Positions 42,024 to 50,310 of a stretch of 64,000 nucleotides of DNA are shown here, piece after piece. The stretch lies in assembly GCF_963677315.1 (NCBI RefSeq), contig NZ_OY781939.1, positions 186,001 through 250,000 of the forward strand. Reading direction: 5' to 3'. Each line of letters starts with the position of its first letter. Within the stretch, counting starts at the first letter, position 1. The DNA is from an uncultured Sphaerochaeta sp. (GTDB lineage Bacteria > Spirochaetota > Spirochaetia > Sphaerochaetales > Sphaerochaetaceae). Made by a program: the position numbers and the translations under genes. The notes beneath the pieces were generated by a model, which worked only from the letters and a program-made list of their open reading frames with translations, was not told the DNA's origin and did no database searches.

Positions 42024-43154
42024 TCAAACCTCCTCAGCTTCGCGGGCATAGCGGTTTGCAAGGGCCCTGAAGAAAATACCAATTGCACTGAACAACAGCA
42101 GGATACTGGTGATGAGTGCAGCAATTTCTCGGAGAACCTGCATTCTTGATGACATGTAAGTCGTACCTGAGTCGAATACCATGACCAATAGGGATGCGAA
42201 GAAGCTTCCAATGGCGGTTGTATTGCCAAGGAGAGCGACCGCAATGGAGTCAAACCCTAGGGAAGGGAGTACCCTTGGTTGGATCGATGCATTACTTCCC
42301 AGGTAGTAGGTAACACCGGCCAAACCTGCAAGCGCGCCACTGATCAACATCGTTGTTACCATAGTCTTCCCGACATTGATCCCAGCATAGTTGCTGGCCT
42401 TGCTGTTCAGTCCTACTGCTTTCAGTTCGAACCCAAAACGGGTGCGGTTGATGAAGTAACGAATCAAGAACACAGTGAGTAGAGCAAGCGGGAAAACCAA
42501 GTTGATTTCCATCTTCAAATTCATGATCGGGTAATCGAAGAGTGTCAAACGTGCATTCTGTCCAACCTCAACCGACTGACGAGTGATCGGGTCAACAAAC
42601 TTGGTCTGGATAAAAAAGCTGACCACATAACTGATAATATAGTTGAGCATGATTGCCACAACCACCTCGTTCATGTTGAAGCGGTGTCTCAGATATCCGA
42701 TCAATACTCCGATCAGCCCACCGGCCAAGATCCCGATCAGGATAACCAAAGGTTTTGCAATAATCGGGGAAAGTGATGAATATCCCACCAAGACAGTTGC
42801 CAAGAATCCAGAGAATACCATAATGCCGGAAACGCAGATATTGAAGATTCCACTCTTCAGGGCAACCGCAACAGAGAGTGCGGCGAAAATCATGGGAGTC
42901 GTGTAATTAAGCAAACTCATGAAGTCGGTAAGCTGACTCTTTTTTCCAGCATACCGTGCCTTGGGAAGAATGCCGGAACCTTGGAGAATGCTCCGGTACG
43001 CTTCAAGAGGGTTTTTTCCGAGCAGCAACAGCAATACCGCTCCAGCAAGGAGGCTGAGAAATATACAGAACAGACTTACCCTGAGTAGTTGATGCTTGCC
43101 AGGACCACAACAGGACATAAATAATCGTTTGACAAGATTAGGCTTTTTCAACAT
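42024..43154 (-). CDS. Nucleoside-type ABC transporter permease (NupP/YufP type)
   Basis: 376 residues, 9-10 helices. Core motifs such as TPMIFAALSVAVALKSGIFNICVSGIMVFSGF and the VGLNSKASNYAGINVGKTMVTTMLISGALAGLAG segment match the larger permease of BMP-type nucleoside importers. An N-terminal helix with two cysteines (FMSCCGPG) precedes the core. The start overlaps the ATPase gene by 17 bases. Confidence 0.88.
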   Translation of the reverse strand: MLKKPNLVKRLFMSCCGPGKHQLLRVSLFCIFLSLLAGAVLLLLLGKNPLEAYRSILQGSGILPKARYAGKKSQLTDFMSLLNYTTPMIFAALSVAVALKSGIFNICVSGIMVFSGFLATVLVGYSSLSPIIAKPLVILIGILAGGLIGVLIGYLRHRFNMNEVVVAIMLNYIISYVVSFFIQTKFVDPITRQSVEVGQNARLTLFDYPIMNLKMEINLVFPLALLTVFLIRYFINRTRFGFELKAVGLNSKASNYAGINVGKTMVTTMLISGALAGLAGVTYYLGSNASIQPRVLPSLGFDSIAVALLGNTTAIGSFFASLLVMVFDSGTTYMSSRMQVLREIAALITSILLLFSAIGIFFRALANRYAREAEEV

Positions 43155-44676
43155 GTACCCCCATCATATACTCCCCAACCTCAAGTTTGGTCATTGTTGA
43201 TGCTGGCTTGATCGTCTGCTTTCTTCCGTTGTAGAGAACGAGGATCGTGTCAGCAAGCTCCATGATCTCATCAAGCTCCAAGGAGATGAGCAGAATTGCC
43301 TTCCCCTGTGCCCTGAGTTCATCAATTTTCTTATGTATAGTCTCGATTGCTCCTACATCCAACCCACGAGTAGGTTGCACAAACATCAATACGTTTGCCT
43401 GCAGATTGATCTCACGAGCAATAATGGCTTTCTGTTGATTTCCCCCGCTCATACTTCGAGCCAAGGTGGAGGCACCCGAACCACTACGGATATCAAAAGA
43501 GGAGATAAGCTCGGTAGCGAGAGTATCCATCTCCTGTTGTTGCAGCACTCCACGTGAGTTGCTGTACGGTTCTTGGTAATACTGCTTCAGGCAGAGATTC
43601 TCACGGAGAGGAAAATCGAGCACCAGACCAACAGAGTGTCTGTCTTCAGGTATGTAGGCAACTCCTGCCTCAATACGCTGGCGAACGGTGTGAGTGGTGA
43701 TATCCTGCCCATCAAGCGTAATAGAACCCTCTTTTACAGGAAGGAGCCCTGCAATGGCATCCGCGATCTCAACCTGTCCATTACCGGCTACCCCTGCAAT
43801 AGCAAGTACTTCCCCCCTATGGAGAGAGAAACTTACCTTGTCAACTTTTCGAATATGATCATCCGTTTCAACAGTAAGCCCTTCAACACGAAGTGCTTCG
43901 GCTCCTTGGGAATGCTCTGTGGAGGTAAGGGTAAGGGAAACATCTCGTCCCACCATCAAGGCACTCATTTCCTGTGTAGTGGTAGAGGGTACATCTAGTA
44001 CACCAACCAGTTTTCCTTTACAGAGAATGGCACAACGGTCGGCAATCTTTTTAATTTCATCCAATTTATGGGTGATGAGAATGATGGTTTTTCCGCTGTC
44101 CCTGAGATTCTTGATGATGCCCAACAAGGATTCAATCTCCTGTGGGGTTAAAACTGCACTTGGTTCATCGAAAATGAGAATTTCTGCATTTCTGTAGAGC
44201 ATCTTGAGTATTTCAACACGTTGACGTGTCGATACGGGAAGGTCCTCGATAATGTCTTCTGGATTTACTTCCAATTGGTAGTGCTTCGACAGTTCACGAA
44301 CCTTCTCGTTTGAAGAATGTACATCTACATAGGGGAAGAGTCCAAGATATCGTTTCTTTGGTTCTATTCCCATGATGATGTTTTCTGTGATGCTCTGGTT
44401 TTCCACCAGCATGAAATGCTGATGTACCATGCCAATATTTAATTCATTTGCAACAAGTGGACTGGAAATATGCTCTTTCTTTCCCCTGATCAGGATTTCT
44501 CCATCATCAGGTGTCTGCATACCGAAGAGCATGCTCATCAATGTCGACTTGCCAGCACCATTCTCACCGAGAATTGCCAATATTTCCCCTTTCTTGATGG
44601 AAAGAGAGATGTCATTGTTTGCAATGATCCCGGGAAATCGTTTGGTAATGTGTCTAAATTCTACCACCGTGTCCAC
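43138..44676 (-). CDS. Nucleoside-type ABC transporter ATPase, double domain (NupO/YufO type)
   Basis: 512 residues, two ABC domains. First: GENGAGKST Walker A, an altered signature (LPVSTRQRVEILKML) as usual in this class, Walker B LIFDEPSAVL. Second: GVAGNGQVE degenerate Walker A, MSGGNQQKAIIAREI signature, LMFVQPTRGLDVG. The GTG at 44676 is chosen because GGGAG lies 9 bases upstream and the family starts here; the open frame to 44736 runs through an inter-gene hairpin and is spurious. Confidence 0.9.
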   Translation of the reverse strand: MDTVVEFRHITKRFPGIIANNDISLSIKKGEILAILGENGAGKSTLMSMLFGMQTPDDGEILIRGKKEHISSPLVANELNIGMVHQHFMLVENQSITENIIMGIEPKKRYLGLFPYVDVHSSNEKVRELSKHYQLEVNPEDIIEDLPVSTRQRVEILKMLYRNAEILIFDEPSAVLTPQEIESLLGIIKNLRDSGKTIILITHKLDEIKKIADRCAILCKGKLVGVLDVPSTTTQEMSALMVGRDVSLTLTSTEHSQGAEALRVEGLTVETDDHIRKVDKVSFSLHRGEVLAIAGVAGNGQVEIADAIAGLLPVKEGSITLDGQDITTHTVRQRIEAGVAYIPEDRHSVGLVLDFPLRENLCLKQYYQEPYSNSRGVLQQQEMDTLATELISSFDIRSGSGASTLARSMSGGNQQKAIIAREINLQANVLMFVQPTRGLDVGAIETIHKKIDELRAQGKAILLISLELDEIMELADTILVLYNGRKQTIKPASTMTKLEVGEYMMGVHVEKA

Positions 44677-44700
44677 GTCTTGTTGCTCCCTACAAATAGA

Positions 44701-44728
44701 GGTACTGGTATCAGTCGATACCAGTACC
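44701..44728. other. Inter-gene hairpin between receptor and ATPase genes
   Basis: A perfect 12-bp stem (GGTACTGGTATC / GATACCAGTACC) with a 4-base loop between the receptor stop (44743) and the ATPase start. No T-run follows. Such hairpins usually protect the receptor part of the mRNA from 3' decay or cause partial termination, so the receptor is made in excess. Confidence 0.65.
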
Positions 44729-44742
44729 GAATACACACAAAA

Positions 44743-45864
44743 TTAGTTTACCTTGAATCCCTCTGGAGTGAATCCACCAAAGTTGGAGGCAGGAACGAGT
44801 GTTCCATCCTGAACCAGCTTGTAAGCTTCATCAAGCTTCTCGATTGTGGAAGAGGCGAGCTGGTTACGACCATTCTCTTTCACAAACCCAGTTGAATCGG
44901 TGTCAGCTTTCAGCAATACATTGGCGCCCTCGAAAGTACCTTCCTGAATACTGGAAAGTGCGCGATGTACATTCAGGCTCATCACCTTCAAGACACTGGT
45001 AAGGATAATGTTATCGTTACCGACCTTGCCGTCATCCCACTGGTCAACATCGCATCCAATGACGTGCAGTTTTCCATCACTCTCTTTTGCTGCAGTAAAG
45101 ACTCCGTTCCCGCTGGCTCCGGCTGCAACAAAAACAGTGTCTACACCCTGTCCAAGCAGCTGCTGTCCGATTACCTTGCCTGTTGCCTCATCTGCAAAGG
45201 AACCTACGTAGTTACCACCCACATTTGCACCAGTAACATCGGTACCTGCCTGGGAGGCCAGTTCCACGAGCTCAGCATTGGTTCCGAGTTTTTTGTTTGC
45301 ATAGATGACACCACTCTCGAATCCATACTGGTAATTGACGTTTGAAGGGTAGGCAACACCATTGACTACCGCAACCTTGTTCGTCTTGGTTTCAAGGGCA
45401 GCTGCTACACCAGCGAAGAACCCGCTTTCCTGTTCTGCAAAAGTCATTGCATAAACATTGGGGAGCTCAACGTTGTTTCCTGAAGCATCGGTGGGGTAGG
45501 TATCAACCAGGATGAACTTTGTCTCGGGATTTTCCTTTGCCAACTCACCAATACCTGCAAACTGGAATCCAGTGCATACCAGTACATCATACTCAGCTAC
45601 GACATCAGCTGCAGTCTTCAGAGCAGCAGCCACATCCCCACTGGGTTCACGAATAGCCGTTACCTGTGCTTCGGGATTCTCCTCGATGAATGCCAGGATC
45701 CCATTGTAGTTGTCCTGGTTGAAAGACCCATCATCGACACCGCTTGGGGTGGTGATAATGGCAATGTTCAGACCTGTTTCCTGTGATGTCTTTTCTGCTG
45801 AACCTGCTGCGAACAACAGACCTGCGATAAGAACCATTGCGATAAAACCAACAAATTTCTTCAT
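44743..45864 (-). CDS. BMP-family ABC transporter receptor (nucleoside-like ligand)
   Basis: 373 residues. A signal peptide (LLFAAGSAE) without a lipid-attachment Cys is followed by the BMP/PnrA fold: IAIITTPSGVDDGSFNQDNYNGI, the YDVLVCTGFQFAGIGELAKENPETKFILVDT segment and VFVAAGASGNGVFTAAKE. BMP proteins such as TmpC/PnrA of spirochaetes bind purine nucleosides. AAGGAG precedes the ATG by 7 bases. Its position right after mtnP and mtnA suggests the ligand may be methylthioadenosine, 5'-deoxyadenosine or another nucleoside that MtnP can cleave. Confidence 0.9.
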   Translation of the reverse strand: MKKFVGFIAMVLIAGLLFAAGSAEKTSQETGLNIAIITTPSGVDDGSFNQDNYNGILAFIEENPEAQVTAIREPSGDVAAALKTAADVVAEYDVLVCTGFQFAGIGELAKENPETKFILVDTYPTDASGNNVELPNVYAMTFAEQESGFFAGVAAALETKTNKVAVVNGVAYPSNVNYQYGFESGVIYANKKLGTNAELVELASQAGTDVTGANVGGNYVGSFADEATGKVIGQQLLGQGVDTVFVAAGASGNGVFTAAKESDGKLHVIGCDVDQWDDGKVGNDNIILTSVLKVMSLNVHRALSSIQEGTFEGANVLLKADTDSTGFVKENGRNQLASSTIEKLDEAYKLVQDGTLVPASNFGGFTPEGFKVN

Positions 45865-45939
45865 CTCTATCTCCTTGTACCTATTTTGTGATATCCATCA
45901 TTTTCCATGATGAGTAATCTCTCGTTTGGTTGCTGTTAC

Positions 45940-47004
45940 TTACTTGCTGAGATGATTTCTGATCTTCTCTGCATTTGGGGACTCAATGATACCTTTCTCA
46001 GTGATAATGGCGGTAATAAGCGAAGCATCGGTAACATCAAAAGCAGGGTTGTACACCTGTGCATCCTTAGGTCCCGTACGTTTCCCAAACCCATTAATCA
46101 CCTCATCTCCGTCACGCAATTCGATAACAATATCGCTGCCTGTCTCTGTTGAAACATCAAACGTTGAACTTGGAGCCGCCACATAAAAAGGAATGTTGTA
46201 ATAGCGTGCAAGTATCGCAACACCACTGGTGCCTATCTTGTTTGCTGTATCCCCGTTAGCGGCTATTCGATCAGCACCTACGATTACTGCATCGATTTTC
46301 TTTTCCTTCATCACCAATGATACCATATTATCACAAAGAACAGTGACATCAAGGCCACCTTTTGCAAGTTCATAGGCAGTAAGTCTGCTTCCCTGCAACA
46401 ACGGTCTTGTTTCATTTGAATAGACTTTGAATTGATACCCTTGTTCATGACCAAGGTAGAGTGGGGCAAGAGCGGTTCCATATCCACTGGTTGCCAATCC
46501 TCCTGCATTGCAGTGTGTCATCACACCCCACTGTTTCCTCTTGTCAAAGAGGGACAGCCCATGCATTCCGATTGCCTTGCCCATCTCCTGATCTTCATTG
46601 AAAATGGTATTGCTCTCCTGCAATAATGATGAAAGTATATCAGCTTGCTTGCTACCTGGCTTGTTGCGTAATTCAGTGAAGGTCTTGTTCATGCGGTCCA
46701 ATGCCCAAAATAGGTTGACAGCAGTGGGACGACTGGAAGCAAAATACTCGGTAAGTTCCTTCATGTCCTGTTCCATATCATCAAGGCTTTGGTACTCTTT
46801 CTGTGACAGACACACATAGATGCCATATGCAGCCGCGATGCCGATGGCAGGAGCTCCTCTGACGCGTAGTTTCTTGATAGCTTCGAAAATGGATTGTCGT
46901 GTATCAAGATAGAGGAACTCCTCGGCAATGGGAAGTTTTGTCTGGTCGAGCAATACGAGCTTAACAGGATTATGTTGCAAGTAAACAGGGATAGTGGTAG
47001 GCAT
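45940..47004 (-). CDS. mtnA: S-methyl-5-thioribose-1-phosphate isomerase
   Basis: 354 residues, the usual size. eIF2B-like fold with family marks RGAPAIGIAAAYG (residues ~48-60), MTHCNAGGLATSGYGTALAP containing the catalytic Cys, and GADRIAANGDTANKIGT with the catalytic Asp. It converts methylthioribose-1-phosphate to the ribulose form in methionine salvage, or the analogous 5-deoxyribose-1-phosphate. AGGAG lies 6 bases before the ATG. It lies between mtnP (15-base gap) and the BMP receptor gene. No later salvage enzymes (MtnB, C, D or W, X) are in the window. Confidence 0.93.
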   Translation of the reverse strand: MPTTIPVYLQHNPVKLVLLDQTKLPIAEEFLYLDTRQSIFEAIKKLRVRGAPAIGIAAAYGIYVCLSQKEYQSLDDMEQDMKELTEYFASSRPTAVNLFWALDRMNKTFTELRNKPGSKQADILSSLLQESNTIFNEDQEMGKAIGMHGLSLFDKRKQWGVMTHCNAGGLATSGYGTALAPLYLGHEQGYQFKVYSNETRPLLQGSRLTAYELAKGGLDVTVLCDNMVSLVMKEKKIDAVIVGADRIAANGDTANKIGTSGVAILARYYNIPFYVAAPSSTFDVSTETGSDIVIELRDGDEVINGFGKRTGPKDAQVYNPAFDVTDASLITAIITEKGIIESPNAEKIRNHLSK

Positions 47005-47019
47005 GTAATTCTCCTAAAA

Positions 47020-47802
47020 TTATAGATGAAGGACTGCATTGGAGCAGTCACAATGGTCTTTGGTCAATGGCTTTGTCGTAAAAATATTGCTGATGATCTG
47101 CAAGGCAGACTCCTTCGCCTGGGCAATCCTTTTGCCGTGGTCGATGTGTGCAAGATTCTCACCTTTCAAACCACAAGCCATGTTTGAGATAAGGCCGATA
47201 GCGGCATAGCACATTCCCAGTTCTTTGGCCAGGAACATTTCTGGAATGCCTGTCATGCCTACCAAGGTGCCTCCACATTTTTGGAACATGGCAATTTCTG
47301 TTTTACCCTCAAATCGGGGACCTTCCGTGCAGACGTACACTCCTTGGGTATGGATTGGTATGTTCGCTTGTTCTGCAGCTTCTGTGAACAGCGATCTCAG
47401 GTTTTTGCAATAAGGGTCACTCATGTCAACATGAGCTACCTTGTTGTCATTCCCATCAAAAAAGGTCTTGTTGCGACCAGTGGTAAAATCGAGAAAGTCC
47501 TCAATAACCACCAGTGATCCCTCATGAATCGATTCATCCATCGAACCACTGGTGAGCAAAGCATATATATGGGTAATCCCTTCCTGTTGAAGTGCTTTCA
47601 TCTGAGCTCGGTAATTAATGGCATGAGGAGGGGTGTTGTGTGCTTTCCCATGCCGGGGAAGGAAAAGGATCTCTTCCTCTGCAAGGGTAAAACGGTACGT
47701 CTCTACATTCCCATACGTTGTTTCTACAAGGAAAGGGCCTTTCAAGTTGGCCAATGAGCCGACTCCAGTACCTCCGATGATTGCTTTTCTGCGATGCTGC
47801 AT
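47020..47802 (-). CDS. mtnP: S-methyl-5'-thioadenosine phosphorylase
   Basis: 260 residues. Family marks: GGTGVGSL phosphate-binding start, FLPRHGKAHNTPPHAINYRAQMKAL, CTEGPRFEGKTEIAMF and VGMTGIPEMFLAKELGMCYA. It cleaves methylthioadenosine with phosphate to adenine and methylthioribose-1-phosphate, the substrate of the next gene product MtnA. It could also take inosine-type or 5'-deoxy nucleosides. The start at 47802 has AAGGA 6 bases upstream. Confidence 0.85.
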   Translation of the reverse strand: MQHRRKAIIGGTGVGSLANLKGPFLVETTYGNVETYRFTLAEEEILFLPRHGKAHNTPPHAINYRAQMKALQQEGITHIYALLTSGSMDESIHEGSLVVIEDFLDFTTGRNKTFFDGNDNKVAHVDMSDPYCKNLRSLFTEAAEQANIPIHTQGVYVCTEGPRFEGKTEIAMFQKCGGTLVGMTGIPEMFLAKELGMCYAAIGLISNMACGLKGENLAHIDHGKRIAQAKESALQIISNIFTTKPLTKDHCDCSNAVLHL

Positions 47803-47812
47803 ATTAATTCCT

Positions 47813-48562
47813 TTATAAATCAGAGGGTTGTGCAATGACAAGATTCTTCATTTCTGTTGTTTTAATCCCGGCTTTTTCTGTAGTAATGATACAGTCGAAG
47901 TCTTCAACCTTTGCAAATTCGTGATGACTAAAAGCAGCAAACTTGGTGGAATCTGCAATCAGTATACGTTTCTTTGAACGACTAAGCACGAGTTGGTTGA
48001 TGACTGAAACATCATGGTCAAAGGAAGATACTCCCCCCTTCGTGATTGCACTTGCACCAATGATGCATGTACTGAAATTCATTGTATCAATGTTCCCATA
48101 TACCTCAGGACCATGGGTAATCCCATAGCTATGATCGAGGGCTCCTCCAATAACAATCGTCTTGATCTTGTACTCCAATAGTTTCGGAAGATGGAAAATA
48201 CCATTGGTAACCACAGTGCAATGCTTGCCTGCCAGAAACCCAATGAGGTAGTTTTCTGTTGTACCCGGGCCGAGATATATGAATTCATTGTTCTCGAGCG
48301 ATTTTGCAGCTTTACTGCATATTAGGTATTTCTCTTCTGAATTAACTTCCAGCCTGGCTACTACCGAGTGTTCGGCTTCTTCATTCGGCCTTACCCCGCC
48401 GCCATTGAGAAGAATAATCTTTCCTTCTTCTTCCAGTTTCTTGAGATCACGACGAACGGTTGGGAGTGAGACGTTTGTCAATTCCAGCAACTCCTCAATG
48501 TAGGCAATTTGCTTCATTTTAATATATGAATATATCTGGTTCTGACGTACGTAGGGAATCAT
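47813..48562 (-). CDS. DeoR-family regulator of the MTA/nucleoside operon
   Basis: 249 residues. N-terminal DeoR winged helix (YIEELLELTNVSLPTVRRDLKKLEEEGKIILLNGGG) and a C-terminal sugar-phosphate-sensing domain with YLGPGTTENYLIGFL, TVVTNG and ILIADSTKF motifs. Such regulators usually respond to a phosphorylated sugar, here plausibly methylthioribose-1-phosphate or its isomer. GGAGG precedes the ATG at 48562. It is the first gene of the run regulator-mtnP-mtnA-receptor-ATPase-two permeases. Confidence 0.88.
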   Translation of the reverse strand: MIPYVRQNQIYSYIKMKQIAYIEELLELTNVSLPTVRRDLKKLEEEGKIILLNGGGVRPNEEAEHSVVARLEVNSEEKYLICSKAAKSLENNEFIYLGPGTTENYLIGFLAGKHCTVVTNGIFHLPKLLEYKIKTIVIGGALDHSYGITHGPEVYGNIDTMNFSTCIIGASAITKGGVSSFDHDVSVINQLVLSRSKKRILIADSTKFAAFSHHEFAKVEDFDCIITTEKAGIKTTEMKNLVIAQPSDL

Positions 48563-48596
48563 AACAGTGACCTCCATCTGATCTCAGTTCTGTAGT

Positions 48597-48625
48597 GATA
48601 GGCAGCCCTTAGGCGGCTGCCTATC
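48597..48625. other. Hairpin between secreted-protein gene and DeoR operon
   Basis: A perfect 11-bp stem (GATAGGCAGCC / GGCTGCCTATC) with a 7-base loop after the stop at 48640 of the upstream gene. There is no T-run on the minus strand, so it may be a processing or partial-termination element rather than a full terminator. Confidence 0.55.
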
Positions 48626-48639
48626 CAACATAGGTTATC

Positions 48640-49872
48640 TTACTGGTAATCTGCACCGGTTAGATAGCGGTAAAAAGCATTATTTACGAACAAGGCTTTC
48701 TCATGTACTTCCAATCCACTTAAGTCTTTCAGGGTATTGATAAGGTTGTTCTTGTTCTCAAGCAGAGAGAAGGGGTGAATGGAATATCCGTCCTCCATAA
48801 GGATACAGTCAACGATTTCCTGGTATGCCTGGGGGTCGGCATTGAAAGTTGTGCTGTACAGCGGTTGCCACCAGGCACCTCGGAGCAAGGCTATGTTGCT
48901 GTCCTTTGCTTGATTCTTGTCATTTTTCTTTGCATAGGTGTTGATGATTTGGTCGAATTTCAATAGATCTTCTTCTTTTTCGAACTCGAATTTCGCATCA
49001 TACTCAACTGCATACGCAAGATAGAAATCTTCACTGTTTTCAAGAACCATGTAGTAGGGACTTGGTTCAGGTACCGGACCCCAGTCAAGCAGGTATTCAT
49101 AGATGGAGACTTTTGGTTCTATCTGCAGTTTCGCATCCATTCCTTCACTCGCAAGCAGAACAACAAGCTGTTTCAGGTGGGTTTCATCGCTATGCCCATA
49201 CTGAATGGTACGGGATGAAAGGAATTGTGCATCATCAGCGTCCTTCTTCAAGTTGTACCCGGTGGAAGCCTTTCTCTGTACTGCTTCTGCACCGATTGCA
49301 TCCAGATTGTTGTCGGAGAAGAGGGTATAACTGTCAAAAGCGTTGGAGATTCGCATAAGGATATCGCTATCCTGCACATTGCCGATATAGTTTCTACTTA
49401 CACCGTTTGCATTTGCAATGCTCATCAGCAGATTTGCAGCAGTTAGGCTGGCAAGTGGTGATGTACCGATAATCTCCTCAGCAACAGACGGGGGAAGCAA
49501 TGATGCATCCAGTGCACATGCAAGATAGGGTTGTACATCCTGGGGCACTTCACTACTGATACCATGGAAGGCAAGTCTGCTCGATGCCTTCTCTGGACTG
49601 TAGGTCAAGGCCAGCTCAGTGAGGTCAGCGGCAGCCACAAGTGCTTTGAAGATGTCATTCTGCTCATTGATTTCTATCACTGCTCCGCTTAGTTGGTTGA
49701 GTGCTCTCTCAAAAGATGCAAACTCAACCGAATCGCTGGGAAGTGTGATCCCAAAATAGTGTTCGAGGTATTCAGGATTGCTTTGATCGGCAAACTGCCC
49801 TTCATTGATTCCAGCCCCAAAGAGCAGTGTTGTTAAGCACAGTATGCTCACAAACATCGTGATTTTTCTCAT
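48640..49872 (-). CDS. Unknown secreted protein
   Basis: 410 residues from the ATG at 49872, with GGAGAG shortly upstream. Signal peptide ending near LLFGAG, then a mostly helical mature part with many Ala and Asp/Glu residues (LVAAADLTELALTYSPEKASSRLAF; LASLTAANLLMSIANANGVSRN). No lipobox, membrane segment or known motif is seen, and I recognise no family. It precedes the DeoR/MTA operon in the same direction with a hairpin between, so partial co-transcription is possible. Confidence 0.6.
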   Translation of the reverse strand: MRKITMFVSILCLTTLLFGAGINEGQFADQSNPEYLEHYFGITLPSDSVEFASFERALNQLSGAVIEINEQNDIFKALVAAADLTELALTYSPEKASSRLAFHGISSEVPQDVQPYLACALDASLLPPSVAEEIIGTSPLASLTAANLLMSIANANGVSRNYIGNVQDSDILMRISNAFDSYTLFSDNNLDAIGAEAVQRKASTGYNLKKDADDAQFLSSRTIQYGHSDETHLKQLVVLLASEGMDAKLQIEPKVSIYEYLLDWGPVPEPSPYYMVLENSEDFYLAYAVEYDAKFEFEKEEDLLKFDQIINTYAKKNDKNQAKDSNIALLRGAWWQPLYSTTFNADPQAYQEIVDCILMEDGYSIHPFSLLENKNNLINTLKDLSGLEVHEKALFVNNAFYRYLTGADYQ

Positions 49873-50137
49873 GTTGTCTCTCCTTTCATAGTATTCCAAT
49901 GATGTGATCCTACTAAGAACGTATCATTGAATCATAAATATGTCTAGAAAAATCAAAAAATGATTTTTTATGAAATTCTCATATACCATAGATAATCACC
50001 CGAAAATACTGAATGGGTGCACGTAAAAAAGTTCTTCATGGGAGAGGGAAGTCATGATAAGATGTTAGCTAGAGAGGGATTGTAAAGGATTGGATTAAGT
50101 AAAAGATTGCTAATAGCAAATAATTATAGCATGTTTC

Positions 50138-50167
50138 TTGACAAAGTGCCAACTTTAATTGTTTAAT
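50138..50167 (+). promoter_or_regulatory. Promoter of the peptide-type ABC operon
   Basis: TTGACA at 50138-50143 and TTTAAT at 50162-50167 with an 18-base spacer. Transcription should begin near 50174, giving a leader of about 137 bases before the ATG at 50311. Confidence 0.65.
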
Positions 50168-50171
50168 AGAG

Positions 50172-50273
50172 TTGTCGGATACAGGAATTACACACACTAT
50201 GTTATGTGCATTGGTTGCACTAACGGCCTGTACGATTGTGAAAAATAGTTCCTAATGTGGGAACTTCCGACAA
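50172..50273 (+). promoter_or_regulatory. Structured leader, riboswitch-like three-way junction
   Basis: Complementary arms seen by eye: P1 TTGTCGGA/TCCGACAA (50172-50179 with 50266-50273) closes the element; P2 TACAGG/CCTGTA (50180-50185 with 50227-50232) stacks directly on it and contains a small hairpin GTGCA/TGCAC (50206-50220); P3 AGTTCC/GGAACT (50247-50252 with 50260-50265) abuts the other side of P1, leaving a 14-base A-rich joining strand. The predicted transcript starts almost at P1. AGTTGT at 50170-50175 could instead pair with ACAACT at 50292-50297, just before the ribosome site AGGAGG (50301-50306). It matches no riboswitch class I recognise. Confidence 0.5.
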
Positions 50274-50310
50274 GAAAACGTCTAGATTCGAACAACTTTG
50301 AGGAGGAATT

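Larger units (their letters stand above)
49873..50310. other. Gap of 438 bases between divergent operons
   Basis: AT-rich, no gene seen. The left half should contain the promoter of the minus-strand secreted-protein gene, but no convincing -35/-10 pair was found. The right part holds the plus-strand promoter at 50138-50167 and a structured 5' leader (50172-50273) of the peptide-type ABC operon. Confidence 0.6.

Noticed and set aside
44677..44736. Longer N-terminus of the nucleoside ATPase starting at 44736
   Set aside because: It would translate through a perfect inter-gene hairpin, and a good ribosome site points to the GTG at 44676.
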